64,000 nucleotides of DNA from Peromyscus leucopus (GCF_004664715.2 NC_051069.1:78018647-78082646), one strand, 5' to 3'. Numbered from the stretch's first letter, positions 24,402-36,350 are shown. Numbers and translations are program-made. Notes: generated by a model from the letters alone, not told the origin.

Positions 24402-24620
24402 GGTGCTGGGGAGGTAGCACAGCAGTTAAGAGAGCAGACTGCTTTTGCAGAGGACCTGAATTCGATTTCAAGCATCCACATTAGGCGAAAACGCCAGCTC
24501 TAGAGTATTTTATGTTCTCTTCTGGCCCCTGTGGGCAATTACACTCACCTTCACATTTCCTGACACAGACACAAACACTTACACAGAGTTCAGTAGAAAT
24601 TGATGAATAAGTAAATAAGA
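24402..24620 (+). mobile_element. B2 SINE
   Basis: The tRNA-like head 'gtgctggggaggtagcacag' with 'ttaagagagcagactgcttt' and 'gcagaggacctgaattcg' matches B2, followed by a CA-rich body and an A-rich end. It is moderately diverged and flanking repeats are not clear. Confidence 0.85.
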
Positions 24621-25788
24621 AGTCTTGAAGGACCACCTGCAGTGACTCCCATCATCTTTCTCCGTTCACCACTCTCATAAGAACAAAATCTTTCATCCTG
24701 CCCCTTAGAGCAGAGCTGACCAGGACAACACCCAAGCCCCTGCACCTGGGTCCCAAGCATCTTGATTGTAGTCACATATTAACCCCCACTACTCTGCTAT
24801 CCAGTACCTTTATGACTCCTATCACTTAGTCTAAATCCTGTAGCATAGGTCAGTTATTAACTAAGCTTGCTGCTTGTGATGTAGGACCAACCCCTCCCCC
24901 AGAAACCTTTAAGAAATAGCCTGCATTTTCTGGTGGGACTGCAGCTTCTTTTCTTCAGTATCCCACTGTACTATGCTGCCTTCTGCTCTGGTCTGTCCTT
25001 CTATTTATCCTCCTCTTCTTTCCATCTGCATCCCTAAAATTTGACTATGCTGATCATACTTTGCAAAGGCCTCTGGACCCTGTCTCTCTTATAATTCTTG
25101 TACTGCAACTGATTGGAGCCTCGTGTGGAATCCTTTTGGCTTCTTTAAGTCCAACCTGGGGATCCAGACCCATTCTCTTTATGATTTTGAACATTCTCAG
25201 CCATGACCCTCTATATTTTAAGTAGTACACTATAATAGATGCCCTCCTGTAAAGATTCTAAAAGCATAGCCATCTTCTCTTACAGCCATCATAGCTTTGC
25301 CATGGATCACTACCTTTGAGATAAAACATCATCTTTAGAAAGAATTGAAATGGTCTTTGTAAGGAGCATATTATGTGACCATGGTTGTCAGGGCAAAGTG
25401 TTTTCCTCTGGGCGGGATATGACTGAGTGGATCAGAGGTTGCTGTGAGTGGATCAGAGGTTGCTGTGGTGACCTACAGAAGGATACTTGGCCCATAGTCA
25501 TGACAATGAAAAAAAAAAGCAGAATCATATAAGCATAGATATGTCTGTGATAATAGTCATGGAGCTGCACTCTTTTGTAGAAGGAAGTAGAGTCACAAGA
25601 TTCTCACCTGGGATTCTACCCTCTTCCCCCTCTTGCTTCTCAGCTCCACTCGACCATGGGAGTGCGAGAGTATATAGGAGGCAGAAGCTTTACTGAAGGC
25701 AGAACTCCATACTGTGGCTTCCTTGAGGCCATCATTCACGATGGGGTGGGACTTTGTGGCGATTCACTTTGTTTTGGGTCACCCATAA
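24621..25788. other. Unassigned sequence with a small tandem repeat
   Basis: No repeat family recognised. Two copies of a 21-bp unit beginning GAGTGGATCAGAGG lie head to tail at 25425-25445 and 25446-25466. Confidence 0.45.
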
Positions 25789-26142
25789 TGTTACTATTCT
25801 GACCTGCCCCCTGGAGACCTGCCTAGCATCCTGACATCATCTTACGTTAAAGCACCCTATCTCTCTCTCCCCCCTCTCACCAGAGGTAGCGCGCACCTCT
25901 CTCTTCCTCTCTGTCTCACTCTCACTCTTTCTGTCTTTCTGTCTATCTCTCCTTTCTCCTTTTCTCCATTCTCTCTACTCTCCCCCCAAATAAACTTGCC
26001 ATGAGGACGTCACGTCTGCTGTCTTGAGTGACTTTCCACCACACCATGCTCATATCAGCCATGCTGGCATGGCGTGCCTCACCCGCCGCAGGGCACCTTG
26101 GTCCAAAACCCACCAAGGCCTCCTGTGTGCTGTGTCATTACA
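25789..26142 (+). mobile_element. Class I-like solo LTR, diverged
   Basis: The layout parallels the proviral LTRs at 47968 and 52212: TGTTA start, 'agcatcctgacatcatctta', a long CT-rich tract, 'agaggtagc', 'caaataaac', 'cgtctgctgtctt', 'agggcaccttgg' and 'ccaccaaggcctcctgtg', ending '...cattaca'. It is clearly related to but distinct from that pair. A CATA repeat lies near both ends but is offset by one base, so the target duplication is uncertain. Confidence 0.7.
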
Positions 26143-26989
26143 CATACTCCTTTAAGTAACTCCTCAGGTTCCTCTCTGTGAGCCACATAAAGTTATTCTG
26201 TTTGAGATCAATAGACATTTGTTCACATATCCCCAGGAAAAGTAAGATGACCACATATCCTGGAAAATATGCCCTTACTCCAACTAGACCTTCAGTACTC
26301 TAAACCATTTCTCATTTCTTCTTTGGTAATGATCTCCAAAGCCAAGTGGTCAGGTGTCCTAAGACTCATTCACATTCAGCCACTGCACTTTTGTATCATG
26401 CCAGGGGCAGTGTGCATTCCTCAGGAGCAAGGAGAGTAAACAGGACCTCTTGGAGACATTGGACTTAACAGCAGCATGTGAGCCCCTGGCTTAGTGAACT
26501 ACCAACTTCACTCCATTTGGCTTCATGTGATAGTTTATTGATCCCAGAGATGAAACTGGTAACTAAAAATAAAAAATTTCTTCCATTCAAGACATTTTAA
26601 TGAAGCTACCTCAGCCTCTAAGGCATTTCTTTCTAATAAATTTATTTTTCTACAGTGGCAGCATCATTAAAATAGGTTTATGGCTTATATTCATGTAGTA
26701 ACAACTTTAAAGGGACATAATTCAGCTGTGTAACTCCTAAGATCTTTGTTCCAGCCAAAGCTTCTCTCAAAAGTGACTTTTTTTTTGTATATTCCTTCTT
26801 AACTCAATTGTTGGACAGTTTTACTATGAATGTTAGCGTTTTCCATTCCTAAGCATATTCTCATTTTGCTAACACCTGTGAAAAGAGGTTGTTTTATATT
26901 CTCACTCCCCTCCCCCCATTTAATCTTTGGAAGGCATTTTAAAGTTTCTCAAGGGTGAACACAGACAATTATTTTGAGAGAGACTTAGG
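26143..26989. other. Unassigned sequence
   Basis: No repeat or gene recognised. Confidence 0.4.
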
Positions 26990-27110
26990 CAGAGGTTGTT
27001 AATCCTGGCTATGTATTAACATCACCTGGAGAGATTTTAATGTCCCTGCCTAGGAGCCACCCCACAGCAAAGGAGCCAGAACCTCTTCTGCTGAGGCTTC
27101 CCCGGTTGAT
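26990..27110. mobile_element. MER5-group hAT remnant
   Basis: 'gttgttaatcctggctatg' followed by 'ttaacatcacctggagag' fits the left part of a MER5/Charlie-type element. The right half is not convincing. Confidence 0.45.
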
Positions 27111-27224
27111 TCATTGTGAAGCTATAAATGTGAACAATTGCATTTTAAAACCTGCGTAAAAATTTAACTCTTCTATGCAAAAGAAAATTCCTAAAACTCA
27201 ATTATAGCTATTGGGTAATTTTTC

Positions 27225-27440
27225 TTTTTCAAAAAATTTAATTTTTAATTGACAATAAAAATTGTGCTATATTTTGTATGTATACCATGATTTTCTTTTT
27301 ACTGTCCTTTAGGAAGCAGAAGTGCTGGGAATTAACAGGGCATGTGCTCTGCCACTGAGCTACACCCCTACTTCTTACCATATCATGAAATATATGTACA
27401 TTGTGGGATTAGTGAAGCAAATTAATGAATGGGTCATACA
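27225..27440 (-). mobile_element. Old L1 3' end, antisense, interrupted by ID/B4
   Basis: 'taattgacaataaaaattgt' is the antisense L1 3' terminus, and 27373-27440 ('atatatgtacattgtgggat') continues it. An ID/B4-like piece sits between. The order of motifs suggests that this and 27960-28560 are parts of one old L1. Confidence 0.6.
27310..27372 (-). mobile_element. ID/B4-type SINE fragment, antisense
   Basis: 'gtgctctgccactgagctac' followed by 'acccc' is the reversed ID-type head. Confidence 0.75.
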
Positions 27441-27959
27441 CTTTTCATTTTTGCAGTGAGATGGATAGGGCCATTTCATAGTCTAAATTATAAGAATGCA
27501 TTTGCACCTTATGCTGTAGGTAGGAGCCTACACAAATGTACTGCTAATGGTTTGTTTGTTCTGTTAACCTTCAAGCTAGATGTCATCCAAAGGACAGGCT
27601 CAGGAGGAATGCAAGACTCCATGGCCTTGTGGTGTTGAGCCTTCCCCTTTCTACAGGGGGGAGGGGATAATAAGGAGAAGAAAAAAAAAAAAAACTAACA
27701 CCATAGATCCAGAGACAAGATTGATTACCTGATCAGAGGAGCAAGACTAAACTTTGGATTGACTGACTGCTTATATTTCCTTCCCCAATACAGTCTACTG
27801 GCTAAAGGTGAGATGGAAGGGAGATCGCTAAGAAGCTAGCCCACGATCTTCTCAGGAGGCTGGCTGTCTGAAAAAAACACAGCTTAAAGATTCTATTCTC
27901 AGGTTGGGCTTAAATGACAGGCAGCATAGGTCACTTATAAGGTCACTTAAATCCACTTC
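27441..27959. other. Unassigned sequence
   Basis: It includes a G-rich patch near 27655 and an A-run near 27681. No element is named. Confidence 0.35.
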
Positions 27960-28560
27960 TCTAGGTGATTTTCAAAATCATGCAGCACCTTTCTATGAAC
28001 TACAGTCAACATGTTATATATTAGGACTCTTACATTCATTCCATCTATTTAACTGAAAATTTGTGTTCTGAGGCCACCTCCCTCTGGAGCTCCATCCATT
28101 ACATACACAGTCCAGGCTCTGGTAACCACCATTCTATTTTTCTGCTTCTACAAATACAACTTTCTTAGCATGCACATATAAGTGTTATCATACAGCATTT
28201 GTCTTTCTATGTGTGGCTTGTAGGTTTGCCAATATTGTAAATAACAGGATTTGCTTCCTTTGAAAGGCTAAATAGGATTCAATTGTGTATATACCACTCT
28301 AAAAAATTCTTCATCTGTTGCTTACTTTATTTGACTCTGTTTTGACTGGTGAATCATGCTTCAATGAACCTAGTAGTGCAGATATCTCTTCAATATATGA
28401 TTTTTTTTATCACTTGGAAATATACTAAGAAAAAGGCCTTCAGATCATATGGCATTTTCATTTTTAATTATTTGGAGGAACATCCATACCACTCTTCACA
28501 GTATCTGTACTAATTTACATTTCCACAGGAAGGAGAAGGTGTCTCTTTCCTTTAAGTGCA
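27960..28560 (-). mobile_element. Old L1 (L1M-like), antisense
   Basis: Recognised by 'ctctggtaaccaccattcta', 'caattgtgtatataccactc', 'cagatatctcttcaatatat' and 'ctaatttacatttccacagg', in the order expected for an antisense old L1 3' half. Confidence 0.75.
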
Positions 28561-28610
28561 TACCATTGCTTTTATTTATGTTTTATTTAGTTATTCTTCT
28601 GAATTAGTGT

Positions 28611-28725
28611 CCCATGCAGCCAGGTAGGCCTCAAATTATATATATATGACTTACCTAAGCCCCTCCAACCTCCACCTCCCAAGTACTGATATTACCACAG
28701 GCTTGTGCCACCACACCTGGCATTC
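28611..28725 (-). mobile_element. B1-type SINE, antisense, old
   Basis: 'agccaggtaggcctcaaatt', 'ctccacctcccaagtactga' and 'aggcttgtgccaccacacct' are reversed B1 landmarks. A short TA run interrupts the middle. Confidence 0.75.
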
Positions 28726-28739
28726 ATCATTGTTTTCTT

Positions 28740-28965
28740 ATTATAAAGCTTTGTTTTATCTTTATTTGTGTCTATGTGTGCATCTCTCTCTGTCCCTCCT
28801 CTCTGAATGTTGGTGGAAGCCATAAGAGTATTGGATCCCCTGGAGCTGGACTTAGAGGTGCTTATCAGTTGTCTCATGTAAAGGCTCTGGTAACCAAATT
28901 CAAGTTCTCTGGAAGAGTAGCAAGTGCTCTTAGTGGGTGAGTCATCTCTCTAGGCCCCTTACTTT
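28740..28965 (-). mobile_element. B3 SINE, antisense
   Basis: 'ggatcccctggagctggact', 'caagttctctggaagagtag' and 'gagtcatctctctaggcccc' are the reversed B3/B2 head and body. Confidence 0.8.
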
Positions 28966-29032
28966 CTACTCAAATAGAAATTGCCTGATAATATTATAGG
29001 CCTATATTCCCTTATACTCAGTAGAATTTCAA

Positions 29033-29170
29033 GGCCAGTGTGGGCAACTTAGTGAAACCCTGTCTCAAAAAAAAAGGCAAATAAAAGAGTTGTTTAGGAA
29101 TTTAATTCTGTTATTTAGTGACGGCCTACTCTGGACTAAGCTGTGGATTCAATCTTCAGTACCACAATGC
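29033..29170 (+). mobile_element. B4-type composite SINE
   Basis: A B1-like tail ('gggcaacttagtgaaaccct' with 'gtctc' and an A-run) is followed by an ID-like piece ('aagctgtggattcaatcttc' then 'agtaccacaa'). The B1 and ID parts together suggest the B4 group. Confidence 0.6.
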
Positions 29171-29648
29171 ATTTTTAAGATTTTTCCTTGAATATTCACC
29201 AATCAGATATCCCACTGTCATGTGTAGGGTGATCAGTTATCCTTGCTTTCTTGGGACTGGGGGTTTCCTAGAACATAGAATTTTCAATACTAAAAGAAAA
29301 ATGTCAAAATGAACTAGAATATGTCATTTACCCTATGGATGGAGCATTGTAAATTCTGTAAGGCAGCATGAGATGACTGCCAGTCATTCTTCTGATCTAG
29401 CTTTTGGTTTATGTCTACTTGCAATTCTGAACCCATCAATGACCCCTCTGTTTAAAGCTATGGGACTCAGATCCCTGGATCACTTTTTTTTTTCTCTTCT
29501 CCATCATCAAATTACCATAAAAATGGATTCTTTTCACAGTCTAAAGGCTTTGATTCTTTATAATTAGAAAATATCTCTTGTTAATTTTCTCTTGAGTTTG
29601 GGTAACCTAATATGGAGGCTGACCTTACTAAACCTTGTGTATAAGGGG
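29171..29648. other. Unassigned sequence
   Basis: Two 64-codon frames (29118-29312, 29373-29567) have no recognised homology. Confidence 0.4.
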
Positions 29649-29860
29649 GAACCAATATTTACTGAGTGCTAGAATGCTTACGTGTGGGACCTCATTCCCT
29701 TTTATAGATACCTAATGAAGTTGGTATTATTGCTTCCATTTTCTTTTTGAAATTAAAAAAAATAACCCTTAAAGTTCAGGAAGGTTAAATAATTGTCAGG
29801 ATCAAACTCACGGCTATTTAACTATAATCCATGTTTTCTTCACTCTGTTCCTCTTTTCAG
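29649..29860 (-). mobile_element. MIR SINE, antisense, old
   Basis: 'caatatttactgagtgctag', then 'gttggtattattgcttccat', 'ggaaggttaaataattgtca' and 'actataatccatgttttctt' follow the reversed MIR in order. Confidence 0.7.
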
Positions 29861-30539
29861 TGCTTTATGCACACAAGTTAAACAGAGAAATGATTAATTT
29901 CGGGAGACTTTGAAGAAGTAATGGAATGATAAATTAGTAATCTCCTCATTCTTTGTAGAGTAACTCTTTAGACTGCTCTGTAGTAGGGGAAAGCATTAGA
30001 AGGTACCGTGGTGAATTGTTGAAAATCTATGAAGGGTATAGAAAGAGGTGGCCATTGAGATGCCATTTATTCAAGCATTAGTCTTGGCTAAGGTGAATGA
30101 CATTAGGAAAATACTATTTTGCTTGTTAATATGTCAAAGAAAACTGCTGGGTAATATATAGAAATAAGATGTCCAGTGTTTTGGCTGAGAAAGCAAAGAG
30201 TTCAAGGTCTTGAGAGGATATTTTTCCTTTTTTGAGGGGATGGGGTTTCTGGCCCAGGACTCCTGAGTCCTGGAGTTTTATAGATGGAATTGGATGAGAA
30301 ATATTCATCTGTGAAATGGCAGAAGGGAAAATGTATTTCCAAGTGCCTAGAAATATTTTTAAATATAAATTTTGTTATTAATGACATCTGTTGTAGTTTT
30401 AAATAGAATTAATTTTGATAAGTGTTGATAGTGATTTTTTCAAATGAAAGAGACTATTAATTATCTTTTCTCTTAACTTTGACTAAACTCTCTGGTAAGG
30501 TATCATGGCTCTGATACAAGCACAATTTTTTTCTTTCCT
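29861..30539. other. Unassigned sequence
   Basis: AT-rich sequence with nothing recognised. Confidence 0.4.
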
Positions 30540-30725
30540 AAAGATTTATTTATATATTTGTTTTGTATGTATGTATATACATATGTGTAGTGCATACACA
30601 TATATATGGGCCAGTGTGCATGTGTGGAGGCCAGAAGGAAATGCCTTGTGATTTCCTTTATCAAACTCCACCTATTCTTTTGAGGCAAATGGTCTCTCTT
30701 TTAATATGGAACTCATGTTTTCTCA
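30540..30725 (-). mobile_element. Rodent SINE of the B3/B4 group, antisense, diverged
   Basis: 'aaagatttatttatatattt' followed by TA/TG-rich sequence, 'gtgtggaggccagaaggaaa' and 'ttgaggcaaatggtctctct' matches a common antisense rodent SINE-derived layout. The family assignment is uncertain. Confidence 0.45.
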
Positions 30726-30867
30726 GCTAGGTTGGAATACAGACAAGTTGAACAGACAAATTGGAAATTTCCTAGAACTTGGAGAGGATAATGCAAGGAT
30801 TAATTAGGAGTCATTCCCTATTAACCTATTTGTAAAGTAATTCTTAAGGCTACTCTTGAATTTTTGG

Positions 30868-30870
<3 letters not shown>

Positions 30871-30920
<50 letters not shown>
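30871..30920. repeat. (CA)n microsatellite
   Basis: Pure CA tract of 50 bases. Confidence 0.95.
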
Positions 30921-30923
<3 letters not shown>

Positions 30924-31173
30924 CTCATAACTTATTACGGTGAGATTATTCCTAATAAAGGAGAGTCTAGGTTCATATAGGAGCTCATGCTAGATAACCT
31001 AGTGAAGACTTGAGAGTAAGTTATGCTTAGAAATCTGAAATCTGAGTTAGGAAAACAGTAGTTGGAGACATGGTGAACCTAAGCCTTACTAGAGAGTATT
31101 CCATGGAGAGAGAACAATGTACAGGTCAAAACAGACATTTGGGAAAAACATATTCAGTATATCCTCCCCCCAC

Positions 31174-31241
<68 letters not shown>
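31174..31241. repeat. (CT)n(GT)n compound microsatellite
   Basis: A CT tract (31174-31189) runs directly into a GT tract (31190-31241). Confidence 0.95.
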
Positions 31242-31244
<3 letters not shown>

Positions 31245-32107
31245 ATGAGATAAGAGTGAGGATGGTAGGAGATAATGCTGTGGCAAGCATCATAAGCCAT
31301 ATATAAAACTCTGAAGTTTATTGTGAGAGTAACAAGGAATCATTGACGGATATAAAGAAACAGAAAGATCAGATCAGTCACCCTGACTATAACACCAAGG
31401 TGCACAGAAAAGAGGAAAATGGGGATCAGGAGACTAACTGGAAGGTAACTATAAAATATAGCAGAGATGTGATGATCCAACTAGGGTGGAAAATGAATGG
31501 CTTCAGGAGATATTCAGGGATGAAACAGAACACCCCGCAGGAGTCAAAGGAGGAAAGAAAAGCAACGTCCGTATCTGATCATTTTCACAGATGATGGAGT
31601 TGCAGATGAAGATGATGATGACATTATTTGAGCTTCCTTGTATATAAGGGACTTAATTTTCTTGAAGTTCTTAGTTTCAGCTTTTGAAAGTTACTGATTT
31701 TAAGTGAGAAGTTTTTCTAAGGTTCCGGTTTGGGAGTAACCATTCAGTATAACGAGCAGTATGGTTTATGCAATTAAAACAGCCTGGCACCATGGGCCAG
31801 GATAGTCTTATAAGTCCCATCAGGATCCTCCCACACAGTTTACCACCAGAGTTGAGTAATAGTGAAGATTCCAATTTCCCTGTTTCAATATTCTGACAAG
31901 TGTCTAATGGTGATGATGTTACAGATACAAAGAAAATCTTCTATAGTTGTATAAAGCTATAAATGTACATAAGTTATCTTTAAGAGATTAAACAAATAAT
32001 ATGGGCAGGGCACAAAAGAATCAGTAAATGGATCAGGAAAAACTGAAAAATGACTGCAAAAAATGGCTAGAGATGTGGATAAGTAGTAGAGTGCTCGTCT
32101 AATGCAC
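31242..32107. other. Unassigned sequence
   Basis: No repeat or gene recognised. The frame 31343-31594 is hydrophilic and unrecognised. Confidence 0.4.
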
Positions 32108-32452
32108 ATGAGTGTTTTGGTTAGGTTTTTTATTGCTGTGAAGAGACACCATGACCACAGCAACTCTTATAAAGGAAAACATTTAATTGAGGTGCCTTGC
32201 TTACAGTTTCAGAGGTCCAGTCCATTATCATTCATGCAGAGAGCATGGCGGCATGCAGGCACATGTGCTGGACCTTAGAGTGCTACATCTTGCAGGCAAC
32301 AAGTTGACTAGCAGTCACACTGAAGGAAGCTTAAGCAAAAGAGACCTCAGAGCCTGCCCCCCCCCAGTGACACACTTCCTCCAACAAGGCCATACCTCCC
32401 CAATAGTGCCACTCCCCTTTGGGGCTGTTTTCTTTCAAACTACCACAATGAG
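32108..32452 (-). mobile_element. MaLR-type LTR, antisense, with perfect 5-bp TSD
   Basis: LTR 32113-32447 starts 'tgttttggttaggtttttta' and ends 'caaactaccaca'. It is flanked by ATGAG on both sides (32108-32112 and 32448-32452). It shares 'gacacacttcctccaacaag' with 3527-3892. The 5-bp duplication places this family in the ERVL/MaLR class. Confidence 0.85.
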
Positions 32453-33754
32453 GCCCTGGATTCTTTAGCACAAAACAATTAAACAAACAGACAAACAAAA
32501 AAATTCCCAGAGAAATATGGTGTCATGAAGTACAAAATAAGCATAAATTTTGAGAAGAAAGAAGTCAGAAGTATGAATTTACCAAGAGATCAGGCAAATA
32601 AGCATCAAAGAATGGACATGGCAATTAGCACAAGACGATTCTTGACCAAGCTGAAGTAAATTAGAAATGGAAGTTTAGCCACATTACAGTAGGCTGAGAT
32701 ATCCAGGGAGGAAAGAATGGGAATACATCCAGCATATACTTCTAAGTTGGCTGTGAAGGGAAGAGTAAGAGCCGTGGGCATGGGGTATCAAGGGAGAACT
32801 TTGTGTGATGGTTGTTTGGATGTTGTGTGCTTCATATCTGATTAAAAGGAAGCCAATAGAAAAGGTTAAATGCTAATAAGATGGAAGAGAGGGGATTATT
32901 GATCCAGAAAGGTAGAAGTGAAGGTATCTTGTACTGGGATCCCTTTTGGACACAAGGACCTGTGGAAAGGAGGATGGATGAGGTAGGTCACCAGGGAGTT
33001 TGGCAGCAGGAAGGGGATGGAAGAGAAGATTGACTTTCTCTTACGTAGGAAGTGAGATCAGATTTGTTATTAAAGGAAATGACAGAGAAGACTGGAGAAA
33101 AGTCCATAAAATTTAACAAAAGCAATTGAATTACTATTTTTCCAAGAAGTAAAAAAAATATGATCTTTACATTTATTTTTAGAAATCTGTCCCTAAAAGT
33201 CAAGGTTCAGCTGAGAACATTGTACAGTATCCTGTGAAAGCAAATGTTCTCAAGTAGTAGAAGTGGTTACATCACCTAATGACTCTGGAGCTTAAGAAAA
33301 GGCCAGCCTTGGGGACACTTTGCTTCTTTAGCAAAGGGCATCAAGCATTTTGTACAGAATGACATACCCACTGAGTGTAGAAGCCAAATCCTTACAGCAG
33401 CTTTCTAAGCCAGAGAAGGCTACCCTTCTCTTCCCAAAACAAGGAAGCAGAGACACCAAAGGGAGAGAATTCATTCCAAATTATTGCCAGGGTGCAGAGC
33501 CAGTAACTTCACCAAAAGCAGAACATGCCCATTAGAAAGATTCATTGAAGGCATTTGTTATGGAAAAGAAAAAAAAATCCCTGGTTTCTCTCCCTATTTT
33601 TCCCATCATATAAACTGGATTTTTCTGTATGTTTAATGAGCCATTTTGTGTTTATAATTCTCAACAGTTGATTAAACTTGGGTAGATTTTAATGTGTTGA
33701 TGTAAGTCATTTTTAATCCTTAAAGATTTTCTTGGGAAATATTTTCTCAACCAA
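32453..33754. other. Unassigned sequence
   Basis: No repeat or gene recognised over 1.3 kb. Purine-rich stretches occur near 32880-33010. Confidence 0.4.
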
Positions 33755-34140
33755 GAAAAGATAGATTATTCAAGGATGACACTGAGACAATTGGCTATCC
33801 ATATGGAAGACAATCAAATTAGACATCTAAATAATGCCATATATCAAAATAAAATCCAGAGGGACTTGATTGCTAAATGAATAAAATAAAACCATAAAAG
33901 TTATAGAAGAAAATTAAGGAGGATTATTTATGAACTAGAGAGCACAAGTCCTTCCCACATGAGATGGAAACTCAGAAGCTATAAAGGAAAAGATTGATAG
34001 ACTTGATTACATGTAGAAAGATACTAATTACAGCCTTGTTTATAATAGTGAAAAATTAGAAACAATCTACAGTCTCTGGAGTAGGGAGCCTTTTAAATAC
34101 ATAACTGAGCATGTACAGCATCAAGAAGTAGTAAAGCCTA
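33755..34140 (+). mobile_element. Old L1 ORF2 end and 3' UTR, sense
   Basis: 'aaccataaaagttatagaag' with 'aaaattaagg', then 'gatagacttgattacatgt' and 'tttataatagtgaaaaatta' follow the order of the L1 ORF2 C-terminus and adjacent 3' region. It is decayed and not coding. Confidence 0.6.
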
Positions 34141-34325
34141 GGAGTTCAAAAACCTGTTTTATGATGGAGGCTACCTGGGTTTGAGTTCATCACCATCATG
34201 TTGGGGGGAAATTACCTAACTTTCCTCATCTGTAAAACAAATTAATGATTTTACTTATCTTATAAGGTAAGTGTAAAAGCTAAGGGAATTAATACAAAAT
34301 GTTTTGGACAGATCTTTAATACAAT
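34141..34325 (+). mobile_element. MIR SINE, sense, old
   Basis: 'gaaattacctaactttcctc' with 'atctgtaaaac' is the MIR core, followed by a diverged 3' half. Confidence 0.65.
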
Positions 34326-34377
34326 GTCGTCATACCTATTGATTGCAGATATAATATAGTACTTTAAAAGTTGAGGT

Positions 34378-34455
34378 AGTGCTGGGAGAACAGCTCAGTT
34401 GTAGAGTGCTTTCCTCACATGTGAGAGGCTCTACTTTAGATTACCAGTGCCACAA
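34378..34455 (+). mobile_element. ID-like SINE, sense
   Basis: 'gtgctgggagaacagctcag' then 'tgtagagtgctttcctcaca' matches the ID-type tRNA-derived head and ends in an A-rich stretch. Confidence 0.65.
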
Positions 34456-35014
34456 TAAAAGAAAATGAGGTAAATTGATATACAGTGATTCAATGAATTC
34501 TCAGATGTGTTATTGAATAGTTTTCAATAGAATGTTTAGAGCATGGCATTATTTTAATAAAAATATATTCACATTTCCATATACATATATGGAAATAGAG
34601 AAGACTGTAGAGTCAGGACAACCCACCAAGCTGTGAGTGCTCATTACCTTTTAAGGGTAGCAGGAACGTTAGAGGGGATATTTAAGTTTTATAATCTATA
34701 ATTCTGTATATTTTCAGTCTCTTGTAAAGAGGAGATTACACACACACTCTTTGTTAACAACAACAAGGATGATGGGAAGAAAAATATCTTTAGTGTTCTC
34801 TGTTGTCAACATAGGATGAGATTCACATCATAAAAGCACAGAAAAAGTGCGGGTGAGGCACTGGCCCTTTTCTTCCAAATGTACAGTACCTGAAGTATGC
34901 CCAGAGCATGGAGTCTAGAGAAATAACTGGGTAAGGGAAAGCTTATGGCCCAAATGATCTTTAGGATAAATAGAAAAATTAAAACCAGGCCTCTGACACA
35001 AAAAACAGGCATGC
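34456..35014. other. Unassigned sequence
   Basis: A near-palindromic patch around 34575-34595 ('ccatatacatatatgg') is the only feature noted. Confidence 0.35.
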
Positions 35015-35244
35015 ACTTAAAGCACCAGTTCTCAACCTCTGGGTCATGATCCCTTTGGGGTCACATATCAGATATCCTGCATATCAGGTATTTACATTAT
35101 GATTCACAACAGTAGCAAAATTATAGTTACGAAGTAGCAACAGAATAATTTTGTAGTTGGGGGATCACCACAACATCATGAGGAACTGTATTAAAGGGTC
35201 AAGGGGTCACAGCATTAGGAACGTTGAGAACCACTGACTTAAAG
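35015..35244. mobile_element. URR1 hAT-Charlie MITE with 8-bp TSD
   Basis: Element 35023-35236 has 15-bp terminal inverted repeats, 12 of 15 matching (CACCAGTTCTCAACC and GGTTGAGAACCACTG inverted). It is flanked by the perfect 8-bp direct repeat ACTTAAAG (35015-35022 and 35237-35244), the hAT target size. Internal 'agatatcctgcatatcaggt' and 'gaagtagcaacagaataatt' match the rodent URR1 family. It has no coding capacity and was mobilised in trans. Confidence 0.9.
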
Positions 35245-35390
35245 GGAATGCTGAATTTCATTTTGAATCAAAAGTCCATCCTCTTTTCTCAATCAGACCA
35301 TTAATGCCTTCTTTGCAGAACTGTCCATGACTTGAACAAGGAGAAGAGCAGACTCATTAAAGGAAAACGTTGAGGGTTGAAAACGTTGAG

Positions 35391-35392
<2 letters not shown>

Positions 35393-35434
<42 letters not shown>
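35393..35434. repeat. (GT)n microsatellite
   Basis: Pure GT tract preceded by a short duplication of 'aaaacgttgagg'. Confidence 0.95.
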
Positions 35435-35437
<3 letters not shown>

Positions 35438-36179
35438 TAGTCACCCTGGTCAACTGCCTTGGTTTGTCATCTTTCTTCATGTTGTCATGAAAGAGGCACA
35501 ATTTAGACAAGAAAGCTCTGGAAAGATCCCGGGTTTGGGAAATCGACCTGATGTCTCCTTCCGACTGCAGCACTTACTCGTGTCCTTGAGTTTATTGCTT
35601 AGTCTTGCAGCTATAAAGAGCAGAATTAGAACTTTTATTTGGTCATTTTCATATCTTCTAGGCAACAAAACTGATATTTGTTGGATATTTTTATTCTGAA
35701 ACAAGCTTGTGGATTACCCGGAATGTCTGCAATAGGAAATCTAGTTGCTTCTCATCTGGTTGAATATTGGGCTTTAATATTACTAGAAGGGTATGGCTTA
35801 AGTGGAGGACATGTTTTCAGTCTTTTATTCTGTTGGGCTTGTCTGTTACGATCAGGGAATATACTTTGAAAGGAACATCTGAAAACTGAAATGCTATGCT
35901 CAGGACTTGCAGGGGAGGGTGATTTATCCACAAGAAGCTGAAATGCAAGCCTGTACTACATCTGGGTGTGGTATCAGCGTATACATCCCACCTGGTACAA
36001 AAAATACAAGGAGAAATGACCATAAGCCTGATATAAAGATGACTAAACTTTTGGGGTTGTAGCAAAAGTAAACGTGAAAATATTTTATAAGGAAACTTTT
36101 CACAATAGCCCTAGAGTACTTAAGCTTATGATTGGAACATCAAAAAGTACAAAAGATGATTAGTCATCACAAAAGGGGT
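35435..36179. other. Unassigned sequence
   Basis: No repeat or gene recognised. The frame 35678-35869 is hydrophobic but unrecognised. Confidence 0.4.
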
Positions 36180-36350
36180 CATTAGGTATACCCCCAAGGA
36201 AAAGATTATACAATGAAAATGTTGGAAGTATTTATGAAATAAATGGAGGAAAAGAGATAAAGGAGGTGAATGGGGCGAATAATTCAAAACACATTATATG
36301 CAGTTACGAAAATGTCACAATGAATTTCATTAAAAAAAGAAATAAATGAA
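36180..36350 (+). mobile_element. Rodent L1 (Lx-like) 3' end, sense
   Basis: 'aacacattatatgcagttac' followed by 'gaaaatgtcacaatgaattt' and an A-rich end matches the old murid L1 3' terminus also seen at 42130-42290. Confidence 0.6.

Noticed and set aside
24840..25200. Possible LTR with TATA-like and U5-like parts
   Set aside because: No termini, no poly-A signal in place and no second copy in the window.
30871..31241. Regular repeats resembling an array such as CRISPR
   Set aside because: These are plain dinucleotide microsatellites in a mammalian genome; there are no spacers.
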